5,738 nt of DNA, taken from Omnitrophica WOR_2 bacterium RIFCSPLOWO2_12_FULL_51_8. Lineage in GTDB: Bacteria > Omnitrophota > Gorgyraeia > Gygaellales > Profunditerraquicolaceae. Position numbers and translations under genes: made by a program. Positions within the stretch are counted from its first letter, which is position 1, and every line of letters starts with the position of its first letter. Positions 1-5,387 of the stretch are shown here, in pieces. The stretch is taken from the NCBI GenBank assembly GCA_001805895.1, contig MHHD01000030.1, forward strand, positions 1-5,738, given 5' to 3'. The notes under the pieces were generated by a model. The model ran no database searches. It saw only the letters and a list, made by a program, of their open reading frames with translations, and had not been told where the DNA came from.

Positions 1-36
1 CTGATGGAAGAGCATTTTCGCGATGAAAATGCGCAT
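1..36 (-). CDS. N-terminal fragment of a divergent gene, product unknown
   Basis: Read on the minus strand, an ATG at 36-34 opens a frame that stays open to the window edge and begins MRIFIAKMLFHQ. An AAGGGG Shine-Dalgarno-like stretch (plus-strand positions 44-49) lies seven bases before it, which is good spacing. The hydrophobic start is typical of a cytosolic Rossmann-like protein, for example a glycosyltransferase, but twelve residues cannot identify a family. A second minus-strand ATG five bases upstream is in another frame. If this gene is real, the short region up to position 82 is a divergent promoter region. The main alternative is that 1-51 is the tail of a plus-strand gene ending in TGA at 49-51; that reading is less convincing because its last residues look unstructured. 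Confidence 0.4.
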   Translation of the reverse strand, partial: MRIFIAKMLFHQ

Positions 37-47
37 GACATTTCCCC

Positions 48-76
48 TTGAGCAAGGTCGATAATTGTGCTAAAAT
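48..76 (+). promoter_or_regulatory. Sigma70-like promoter with extended -10, driving the metV operon
   Basis: TTGAGC (48-53) matches the -35 consensus in four of six bases. After a 17-base spacer comes TAAAAT (71-76), which matches the -10 in five of six bases and is preceded by the TGC of an extended -10 (68-70). Counting six bases past the -10 places the expected transcription start at or next to position 83, the A of the metV start codon. The -35 box touches the Shine-Dalgarno-like site of the leftward gene, so the two directions may interfere. This is pattern matching only; no transcript data were available. Confidence 0.6.
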
Positions 77-82
77 TTAAAT

Positions 83-748
83 ATGATTGTCAGCGGGCAA
101 AAACCCTTAGCGGAGATATTAGAGAGCCTAAAAGGTTATCAGAAGGTTTTCCTTGTTGGCTGCGGGGAGTGTGCCGCGGCCTGTAAGACCGGCGGCGAGG
201 CGGAGCTAAAAGAAATGCAGGCGCTGCTGGAAGGGCAGGGTAAGACAGTGCTGGGTTTTTGTATGCCGGACGCGCCCTGTGTGGCCAGCCAGATTAAGAG
301 CGCGTTGGCGAAGAATATGCCGCTTTTACGCCAGGCCGAGGCAATGCTGGTTTTAGCCTGCGGCTTAGGGGCGCAATCAGTAAAAGATAATGACCGGCTG
401 GGGCTGGCGGTATACCCTGCCTTGGACACCATTTTTGGCGCGGTGATGGACGCGCAGGGAAATTTCTACGAGAAATGTTCCCTTTGCGGCGAATGCGTCC
501 TGGGCATTACCGCCGGCATCTGCCCGGTAACCCTTTGCAGTAAAGGATTGTTAAACGGCCCCTGCGGCGGCATGGATCGGGGTAAATGCGAGACAGACAA
601 GGAAAAGGACTGCGCCTGGGTGCTGATCTACCGGGCGCTGGAGAAAACAGGGAAACTATCGCAGATTAAAGAGGCGCGGCCGGCAAAAGATTACGCGAAG
701 GCGAATAAGCCGCATAAGTTACTAATGGTTAAAACCGAATCCAGATGA
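83..748 (+). CDS. metV: MetV-like methylenetetrahydrofolate reductase C-terminal domain protein (zinc/Fe-S cysteine-rich)
   Basis: This 221-residue cytosolic protein resembles MetV, the small cysteine-rich partner of the methylenetetrahydrofolate reductase MetF in acetogens and related anaerobes. In those reductases MetV carries Fe-S clusters and helps pass electrons to the flavin. Visible motifs are an N-terminal GCGECAAACKTGG with Cys27, Cys30 and Cys34; further cysteines at 60, 66 and 93; and a C-terminal cluster with Cys132, 135, 138, 147, 152 and 161, ending in NGPCGG. This last stretch is the hallmark of the family. The start at 83 fits the usual family opening (MIV..QKPL.EI). No Shine-Dalgarno site precedes it, and the predicted transcript begins at this codon, so it may be leaderless. 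The stop overlaps the iscU start as ATGA (745-748). No metF lies beside it in this window, so the catalytic partner must be encoded elsewhere. Confidence 0.85.
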   Translation: MIVSGQKPLAEILESLKGYQKVFLVGCGECAAACKTGGEAELKEMQALLEGQGKTVLGFCMPDAPCVASQIKSALAKNMPLLRQAEAMLVLACGLGAQSVKDNDRLGLAVYPALDTIFGAVMDAQGNFYEKCSLCGECVLGITAGICPVTLCSKGLLNGPCGGMDRGKCETDKEKDCAWVLIYRALEKTGKLSQIKEARPAKDYAKANKPHKLLMVKTESR

Positions 749-2250
749 GCGAACACCCTTATTCCGACAAAGTGATGGACCATTTCATGAATCCCAGGAA
801 TGTAGGGGAGATTCCCGATGCCAGCGGTGTCGGCACCGTCGGGAACGTGATCTGCGGGGACGTGATGAAGATGTATTTAAAGATTGAGAATGACGTGATT
901 ATAGATGCGAAATTCAAGACCTTCGGATGTCTGCCAGCGGATGAAAAAATAGTATTAAGTGAGGGCGGATGGATAAAAGTATCGGATATCGTCCGGGGGA
1001 TGTCTGTTATAAATAGTCAAGGATGTAAAGCGCAAGCGGCAGAGACTTACCAAAGAGCTTATTCGGCCGCGCTATTAAAAATAATGCCGTTCGTCTCTCC
1101 TTTTAATTCTTTTAGAGTTACTCCCGAGCATCCTATATTCTGTGTAAGGCGCGCATGGGTTGAGGGAGCGAGGAGGCAGTCGAGTCAAAAATGTGATTGG
1201 TTGCGGCTAAGAGAAGAAAAACTTTTCTCTACCAAGCCCGATTTTATAAGAGCCGGGGATCTTTCAAAAGGGGATTATCTTATTTTTAATGTTAATAGAG
1301 ATATTAAAGATAACGCATTATTCACTAAAGAAATAATGAGATTGATGGGCTATTATTTGTCAGAAGGTTATATTACGGCGCAAGGAAGCGTGGTCGCCTT
1401 TGCTTTTAATAAAAAGGAGCAGATGTACGTAAATGAAGTTGCCGCTCTTTTAAAGAAAACTATAGGCAAAGAGCCTAAAAGTAGGACCCGGGGGAATGTT
1501 ATAGAAGTTTATGTTTGCTCGAGAAAATTAGCAAGATTTTTAATCACACATTGTAATAAGATGGCAAGAAATAAATCTCTCTCTGAGGCAGTTTTATTGC
1601 TCCCCTTTTCGAAGCAGCGGGAGTTGATAGAGACGTATTTACGTGGCGACGGCAATAATTATAGACGAAGGCTTAATAATAGTAAAACTTACCGTATCAT
1701 CACAACTTCCGAATCTCTAGCTATACAGACGCAAGAAATACTTGCCCGAGGCGGGATATTCGCATCTATTAGACAAATACATAAGACTAATTGTTATATA
1801 GGTAATAGGAAGCTAAAGGATTCTGTACAATATCAGATATCATTTATGCTTGTCAGGGATAAAAAATTTGTCCATTCTAATAACCAATATTTTTTCGTGC
1901 CTATAAAACAGATTGACACGGTTAATTTTACTGGGCCGGTATATAATTTTCAGGTAAGTAATGAACCGAATTCTTACTTAGTAAGAGGGTTTGCCGTGCA
2001 TAATTGCGGCGCCGCAGTAGCCACCAGCTCCATGGTTACGGAGATGGTCAAGGGCAAAAGTATCCAGGAGGCGCTGAAAATTTCCAATCAGACAGTAGCC
2101 GAGGCCTTAGGCGGCCTGCCCCCGATCAAGATGCACTGTTCGGTCCTGGCAGAGGAGGCGCTGCGCTCGGCGCTCAAGGACTATTACCAGAAGCAGGGCC
2201 GGCCTGCGCCTTTCGCGGACAAGCCGGCAGGGCACGGGCATGGGCGCTAA
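745..2250 (+). CDS. iscU: IscU/NifU-type Fe-S cluster scaffold precursor interrupted by an intein
   Basis: The 501-residue precursor consists of an N-extein (1-61), an intein (62-420) and a C-extein (421-501). Joined, the exteins give a 142-residue scaffold on which Fe-S clusters are built from sulfur supplied by a cysteine desulfurase, then passed to client proteins. Spliced-protein hallmarks are Cys37 with Asp39 in VICGDVMK, Cys62 in FGCGAA (first C-extein residue), and His105-Cys106 in KMHCSVLAEEA. LPPIK (precursor 458-462) closely resembles the LPPVK site that HscA-type chaperones bind. There is no SufU-type insert between the second and third cysteines, so this is the IscU/NifU-N type. 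A His/Gly-rich tail (GHGHGR) ends the protein. Its ATG overlaps the metV stop, and no Shine-Dalgarno site is visible, which suggests translational coupling. Its last 11 bases overlap the next gene. No iscS is present in the window. Without intein removal the second ligand cysteine is buried at a splice junction. Confidence 0.95.
   Translation: MSEHPYSDKVMDHFMNPRNVGEIPDASGVGTVGNVICGDVMKMYLKIENDVIIDAKFKTFGCLPADEKIVLSEGGWIKVSDIVRGMSVINSQGCKAQAAETYQRAYSAALLKIMPFVSPFNSFRVTPEHPIFCVRRAWVEGARRQSSQKCDWLRLREEKLFSTKPDFIRAGDLSKGDYLIFNVNRDIKDNALFTKEIMRLMGYYLSEGYITAQGSVVAFAFNKKEQMYVNEVAALLKKTIGKEPKSRTRGNVIEVYVCSRKLARFLITHCNKMARNKSLSEAVLLLPFSKQRELIETYLRGDGNNYRRRLNNSKTYRIITTSESLAIQTQEILARGGIFASIRQIHKTNCYIGNRKLKDSVQYQISFMLVRDKKFVHSNNQYFFVPIKQIDTVNFTGPVYNFQVSNEPNSYLVRGFAVHNCGAAVATSSMVTEMVKGKSIQEALKISNQTVAEALGGLPPIKMHCSVLAEEALRSALKDYYQKQGRPAPFADKPAGHGHGR
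928..2004 (+). mobile_element. Class 1 intein with LAGLIDADG homing endonuclease, inserted in iscU
   Basis: This 359-residue in-frame element (precursor residues 62-420) excises itself after translation and joins the flanking exteins. Block A starts with the nucleophile Cys62 in CLPADEKIV. Block B is TPEH, with Thr126 and His129. Block F is VYNFQV (399-404), and block G is GFAVHN, with His419 and Asn420, followed by Cys421 as the +1 nucleophile. In between are two dodecapeptide endonuclease motifs, LMGYYLSEG (200-208, acidic Glu207) and LIETYLRGDG (294-303, acidic Asp302), plus a block-H-like helix near 324-343. All catalytic residues for splicing and both endonuclease acids are present, so both activities look intact. 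Two block-F positions that are often Asp and His are Asn here (401 and 409); this occurs in other inteins and may tune the rate. The stretch is visibly richer in A and T, with many TTA, ATA, AGA and AAT codons, than the flanking extein DNA, which is consistent with horizontal arrival. Confidence 0.96.
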
Positions 2251-2803
2251 GGCTCAAGAGTTGACAAAAGAAGAGATACGTAGTAAAATCCTTTTAAGGC
2301 TTAAAACATACAAGGAGGAAGATCGGGAGCGGCAAAGCAAGGCGATCAAAGCCAAGCTTTTCCGGGAAAATTTTTTCCAAAATGCGAAGACCGTGATGTT
2401 TTACATCGCCTTTCGCGGCGAGGTAAACACAGAAGGAATGATAAAAGCGGCAAGAAGATTAGGGAAGACAGTCACTGTGCCAGTTTGCATAAAGAATAGA
2501 GCGACTCTCAAGCCATGCATATTAGACGATAACCCGGCGCTGAAGAACGGCCCCTACGGCGTATTCCAGCCGGCGGCAGAGAAGTTCGTCCGCCTGAAAG
2601 ACCTTGACGCCGTGATCGTGCCCGGCCTCGCCTTTGATAAAGAGGGCAGGCGCCTCGGCCGCGGCAAGGGTTATTACGACCGGTTCTTAAAGAGGGTTCC
2701 CAAAGGCGTCGCCACTATCGGACTAGCCTTCCGCTTCCAAATCATTCCTTTTGTGCCTACCCTAACGCACGATGTAAGCGTCAAGAAAGTCATCACCGCC
2801 TAA
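2240..2803 (+). CDS. 5-formyltetrahydrofolate cyclo-ligase
   Basis: This 187-residue cytosolic enzyme is predicted to convert 5-formyltetrahydrofolate to 5,10-methenyltetrahydrofolate using ATP, returning a stored folate to the one-carbon pool. Family motifs are MFYIAFRGEVNT (53-64), the substrate-loop segment GPYGVFQPA (104-112), the signature VPGLAFDKEGRRLGRGKGYYDRFL region (127-150, with Asp133, Gly142, Lys143, Tyr145, Tyr146 and Asp147), and the C-terminal THDVS..KVIT. The length is normal for the family. The ATG at 2240 overlaps the iscU stop by 11 bases, with a modest purine-rich GGCAGGG before it. An in-frame TTG at 2261 is a weaker alternative start. Its place behind metV and iscU ties it to folate one-carbon metabolism. 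The bacterial gene name varies (ygfA, fau, yqgN, mthfs), so no symbol is assigned. Confidence 0.93.
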   Translation: MGAKAQELTKEEIRSKILLRLKTYKEEDRERQSKAIKAKLFRENFFQNAKTVMFYIAFRGEVNTEGMIKAARRLGKTVTVPVCIKNRATLKPCILDDNPALKNGPYGVFQPAAEKFVRLKDLDAVIVPGLAFDKEGRRLGRGKGYYDRFLKRVPKGVATIGLAFRFQIIPFVPTLTHDVSVKKVITA

Positions 2804-2831
2804 AAAAACCGCTTAGCCAGCCTATTCTGTC

Positions 2832-2839
2832 AAAGGAGG
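2832..2839 (+). promoter_or_regulatory. Strong Shine-Dalgarno site of rny
   Basis: AAAGGAGG ends 12 bases before the rny ATG at 2852. It is a near-perfect anti-16S match with slightly long spacing. It contrasts with metV and iscU, which lack any such site, and shows that rny is initiated independently rather than by coupling. The 48-base gap between the cyclo-ligase and rny holds no convincing terminator or promoter. Confidence 0.8.
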
Positions 2840-2851
2840 TTAAAGATAACC

Positions 2852-4402
2852 ATGTTTATTGTTATTTATATCGCTATTGCCGTATTGGCCACGGGCGCAG
2901 GTTATGCCTTGCGTAAATTCGTGGCAGAGAAGAAAATCCAGGACGCCGAATCCCAGGCGCGCCATATCCTGGAGCAGGCCAAGAAGGAGGCCCAGGACCG
3001 GCGCAGGGAAGTAGAATTAGAGGCTAAAGATTTGATGTACCGGATGCGCCAGGATTTTGAACGCGAGACAAAGGACCGGCGCCAGGAAATCGCCAATTTG
3101 GAGCGCCGCCTCTCGCAGAAGGAAGAGAATATCGACCGCCGGCTGGACCTCCTGGAAAAAAAGGAAAAGGAGATCGAGGCCCGCCACGAAACGATTAAGA
3201 GGCAGGAAGATGGGCTAAAACAGAAAGACGCGCAGTTGGTTTCCCTGATCGCCGAAGAGAAAGAAAGGCTGCAGAAGATCTCTTCCCTCTCCGCGGAAGA
3301 GGCCAAGCAGATTTTGCTTAGCCGCCTGAGCGAGGAGCTGAATAACGAAAAGGCGGTATTGATCAAAAGGCAGGAGGAAGAACTGCGCAGCGCCGCGGAT
3401 AAAAAGGCCAAGGAGGTCATCAGCCTGGCCATCGAAAGGTGCGCCGCGGAGCACGCGGTAGAATCGACGGTGAGCGTGGTGACCTTGCCCAACGACGAGA
3501 TGAAGGGCAGGGTGATCGGCCGGGAGGGGAGAAATATCCGGGCGCTGGAAATGGCTACGGGCGTGGATGTGATTATCGACGATACGCCCGAGGCGGTGAC
3601 GCTTTCCGCCTTTGATACGGTGCGCCGGGAAATCGCGCGCCTGAGCTTAGAAAAGTTGATTGCCGACGGGAGGATCCATCCCGGCAGGATCGAAGAGATT
3701 GTGGAAAAGACCAAGAAGGAGATGGACGATAAAATTCGCGAGGAAGGCGAACGGGTGGCCTTTGAGGCCGGGGTTAACGGCCTGCACCCGGAATTGATCA
3801 AGCTCCTTGGCCGCCTGAAATACCGCACCAGCTTCGGCCAGAACGCCCTCCAGCATTCCAAGGAGGTGTCGTTCCTGTTAGGGGTGATGGCTTCGGAACT
3901 CGGCATGGATTTTAAATTGGGCCGCAGGATCGGCCTCTTGCACGATGTAGGCAAGGCCGTCGACCACCAGGTGGAAGGCACGCACGCTAAGCTCGGAGCG
4001 GACCTGGCGAGGAAATATAACGAGGCCGCGGAAGTAGTGGCGGCGATCGAGGCGCACCACGAAGAAGTGCAGCCGCAGAGTTTCTTTGCCGTGCTGGCCG
4101 TAGCCGCAGACGCGATCAGCGCTGCCCGGCCGGGCGCGCGCCGCGAGACGTTGGAAACCTACATCAAGCGGCTGGAGAAATTAGAGTCCATCGCCAATCT
4201 TTTCAAGGGGGTGGAAAAATCTTTTGCCATCCAGGCCGGAAGGGAGATCCGGGTCATCGTGCAGCCGGAGAAGATCGCTGACAGCGACGCAGTGAATATG
4301 GCGCGGGAGATCCGTAAAAAAATCGAAGAAGGCATGGAGTACCCCGGGCAGATTAAGGTGACAGTCATTCGCGAAACTAGGGCGATTGAGTACGCGAAGT
4401 AA
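2852..4402 (+). CDS. rny: Ribonuclease Y (membrane-anchored endoribonuclease)
   Basis: RNase Y starts decay of many mRNAs by endonucleolytic cleavage at the inner face of the membrane, and in Bacillus it is a core part of the RNA-degrading machinery. Domains in order: an N-terminal transmembrane helix (about residues 2-20), a long charged coiled coil (about 28-200), a KH RNA-binding domain with the GxxG loop in GRVIGREGRNIRALE (219-233), and an HD phosphohydrolase domain with His335, His364-Asp365 (LLHDVGKAVD), the AHHEE segment (401-405) and Asp420. Its 516 residues are very near the usual family length of about 520. The start is fixed by the strong Shine-Dalgarno site and by the hydrophobic anchor beginning immediately. 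ymdB follows 92 bases later, as in Bacillus subtilis. The coiled coil produces long meaningless open frames on the opposite strand. Confidence 0.97.
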   Translation: MFIVIYIAIAVLATGAGYALRKFVAEKKIQDAESQARHILEQAKKEAQDRRREVELEAKDLMYRMRQDFERETKDRRQEIANLERRLSQKEENIDRRLDLLEKKEKEIEARHETIKRQEDGLKQKDAQLVSLIAEEKERLQKISSLSAEEAKQILLSRLSEELNNEKAVLIKRQEEELRSAADKKAKEVISLAIERCAAEHAVESTVSVVTLPNDEMKGRVIGREGRNIRALEMATGVDVIIDDTPEAVTLSAFDTVRREIARLSLEKLIADGRIHPGRIEEIVEKTKKEMDDKIREEGERVAFEAGVNGLHPELIKLLGRLKYRTSFGQNALQHSKEVSFLLGVMASELGMDFKLGRRIGLLHDVGKAVDHQVEGTHAKLGADLARKYNEAAEVVAAIEAHHEEVQPQSFFAVLAVAADAISAARPGARRETLETYIKRLEKLESIANLFKGVEKSFAIQAGREIRVIVQPEKIADSDAVNMAREIRKKIEEGMEYPGQIKVTVIRETRAIEYAK

Positions 4403-4406
4403 TTAT

Positions 4407-4481
4407 GTCGTGGGTCATGGGTCGCGAGTCCTGGGCGGAGTGAGGTTCATGACACAAGATACATGACCCAGGACCCAAGAC
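4407..4481. repeat. Inverted array of 7-bp units between rny and ymdB
   Basis: The left arm (4407-4434) is four contiguous heptamers: GTCGTGG, GTCATGG, GTCGCGA and GTCCTGG. After a 12-base centre (4435-4446), the right arm (4447-4481) is five heptamers of the complementary type: TTCATGA-C phase units ACAAGAT, ACATGAC, CCAGGAC and CCAAGAC, preceded by TCATGAC. The arms are imperfect reverse complements, so the transcript could fold into a long hairpin. No U-tract follows, so it is not a standard intrinsic terminator. The right arm abuts the ymdB Shine-Dalgarno site. The same unit recurs at 5290-5387. The array fills most of the 92-base gap; I see nothing else there. Confidence 0.85.
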
Positions 4482-4487
4482 AGGGGA
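4482..4487 (+). promoter_or_regulatory. Shine-Dalgarno site of ymdB, abutting the heptamer array
   Basis: AGGGGA lies seven bases before the ymdB ATG at 4495. It begins at the first base after the right arm of the inverted heptamer array. Folding of that array in the mRNA could therefore alter ribosome access; this regulatory effect is inference only. Confidence 0.65.
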
Positions 4488-4494
4488 TTATGCA

Positions 4495-5277
4495 ATGAAC
4501 ATATTGTTCATCGGTGATATCGTCGGCAGCCCCGGCAGGGGAGCGGTACAGACGCTCCTGCCGGGCTTAAGAAAAGAATTCGCGCTGGATTTTGTGATTG
4601 CCAATGCCGAGAATGCCGCCGGAGGATCGGGGATTACCCGGACGGTAGCCAGGGAACTATTCGCTAGCGGCGTGGATGTGTTGACTTCCGGTGACCACAT
4701 CTGGAAGAAGAAGGAAATTTTCGAGTTTATCAATGACGAGCGGCGCATCTTGCGCCCGGCAAATTTTCCCGCGGGTATCCCGGGAAGGGGATACGGCCTT
4801 TTCCAGGCCGGCTCAGGCGGCAAGGTCGGCGTGATGAATCTGGCGGGGCGGGTATTCATGGAGGCCCTGGACTGCCCTTTCAGGGCCGCGTCGCTGGCGC
4901 AAGAGGAATTATCCAAAGCCACGAAGGTGATTATCGTGGATATGCATGCCGAAGCCACATCGGAAAAAGTGGCCATGGGGTGGTACTTAGACGGCAAGGT
5001 TTCCGCGGTTTTGGGGACGCACACGCATATCCAGACCGCGGATGAGAAAATCCTGCCGCAGGGCGAGGCGTATCTGACCGATGCCGGAATGACCGGGCCG
5101 TATGAGTCAGTGATCGGCAGGAGGGCGGAGGATGTTTTGCAAAGATTCCTCACCGCGGTGCCGGTGAGGTTTGAGGTGGCATCCGGCGACGTGCAGCTGC
5201 ACGGGGCAGCGCTGGATATAGATGAAGAAACGGGCAGGGCCAGGTCGATTGTAAGGATACAGAAGAAACTTTCCTGA
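4495..5277 (+). CDS. ymdB: YmdB-family metallophosphoesterase (2',3'-cyclic nucleotide phosphodiesterase-like)
   Basis: This 260-residue protein is a calcineurin-fold phosphodiesterase. B. subtilis YmdB hydrolyses cyclic nucleotides in vitro and influences biofilm formation and motility. Family motifs include the opening FIGDIVGSPGR (Asp8), NAENAAGGSGIT (Glu39, Asn40), SGDHIWKKKEIF (Asp67, His68), DMHAEATSEK (His151), GTHTHIQTADE (His176, His178) and TDAGMTGPY. Most family members have Asn where Asp67 stands here (GNHxWD); Asp could still bind a metal. The following Trp-Asp is Trp-Lys. It lies directly behind rny, as in Firmicutes, which supports a link to RNA turnover. The length matches the family. 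Downstream, the next gene starts 14 bases after its stop. Confidence 0.94.
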   Translation: MNILFIGDIVGSPGRGAVQTLLPGLRKEFALDFVIANAENAAGGSGITRTVARELFASGVDVLTSGDHIWKKKEIFEFINDERRILRPANFPAGIPGRGYGLFQAGSGGKVGVMNLAGRVFMEALDCPFRAASLAQEELSKATKVIIVDMHAEATSEKVAMGWYLDGKVSAVLGTHTHIQTADEKILPQGEAYLTDAGMTGPYESVIGRRAEDVLQRFLTAVPVRFEVASGDVQLHGAALDIDEETGRARSIVRIQKKLS

Positions 5278-5289
5278 ATGGATAAGGGC

Positions 5290-5387
5290 AGATGACACAA
5301 GACACACGACAGAAGACACACGACAGAAAAATTGCAGGCTCGCTGCTCATCGTTCTTTTGTCTTGGGTCATGGGTCTTGGGTCATGG
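5290..5387. repeat. Second inverted heptamer array, overlapping a signal-peptide coding region
   Basis: The left arm (5290-5324) is five contiguous heptamers: AGATGAC, ACAAGAC, ACACGAC, AGAAGAC and ACACGAC. After a 35-base centre, the right arm (5360-5387) is GTCTTGG, GTCATGG, GTCTTGG and GTCATGG. The arms are inverted relative to each other and match over most of their length. They are the same unit as at 4407-4481, with the two arm types in the opposite order. Both arms lie in the reading frame of the following gene. Confidence 0.88.

Noticed and set aside
1..51. C-terminal tail of a plus-strand gene ending at TGA 49-51
   Set aside because: Open only because the window begins there; the leftward frame has a Shine-Dalgarno site and a more natural N-terminus, though neither is proven.
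745..2250. Group I or II intron within iscU
   Set aside because: The reading frame is continuous across the insert, and protein splicing motifs sit exactly at both junctions, so the interruption is an intein.
2261..2263. TTG start for the cyclo-ligase
   Set aside because: The preceding bases offer no good ribosome site, and the ATG at 2240 gives normal length with coupling to iscU.
2004..2264. Small plus-strand reading frame of 86 codons over the iscU C-extein
   Set aside because: It is a shifted-frame shadow of the conserved C-extein and the cyclo-ligase start; its translation is biased and unfamiliar.
2902..3981. Long minus-strand frame opposite rny (359 codons)
   Set aside because: The translation is dominated by serine, arginine and phenylalanine, the mirror of coiled-coil codons; rny on the plus strand is unmistakable.
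4405..4443. Short peptide of 12 codons (MSWVMGRESWAE) after the rny stop
   Set aside because: It is generated by the heptamer repeat and has no Shine-Dalgarno site of its own; too short to support as a gene.
4407..4481. Rho-independent terminator between rny and ymdB
   Set aside because: An inverted repeat exists, but it is long, imperfect and heptameric, has no following T-tract, and abuts the next ribosome binding site.
5290..5387. CRISPR or other spacer-repeat array
   Set aside because: The units are 7 bases and directly contiguous, with no spacers, and the arms are inverted rather than directly repeated.
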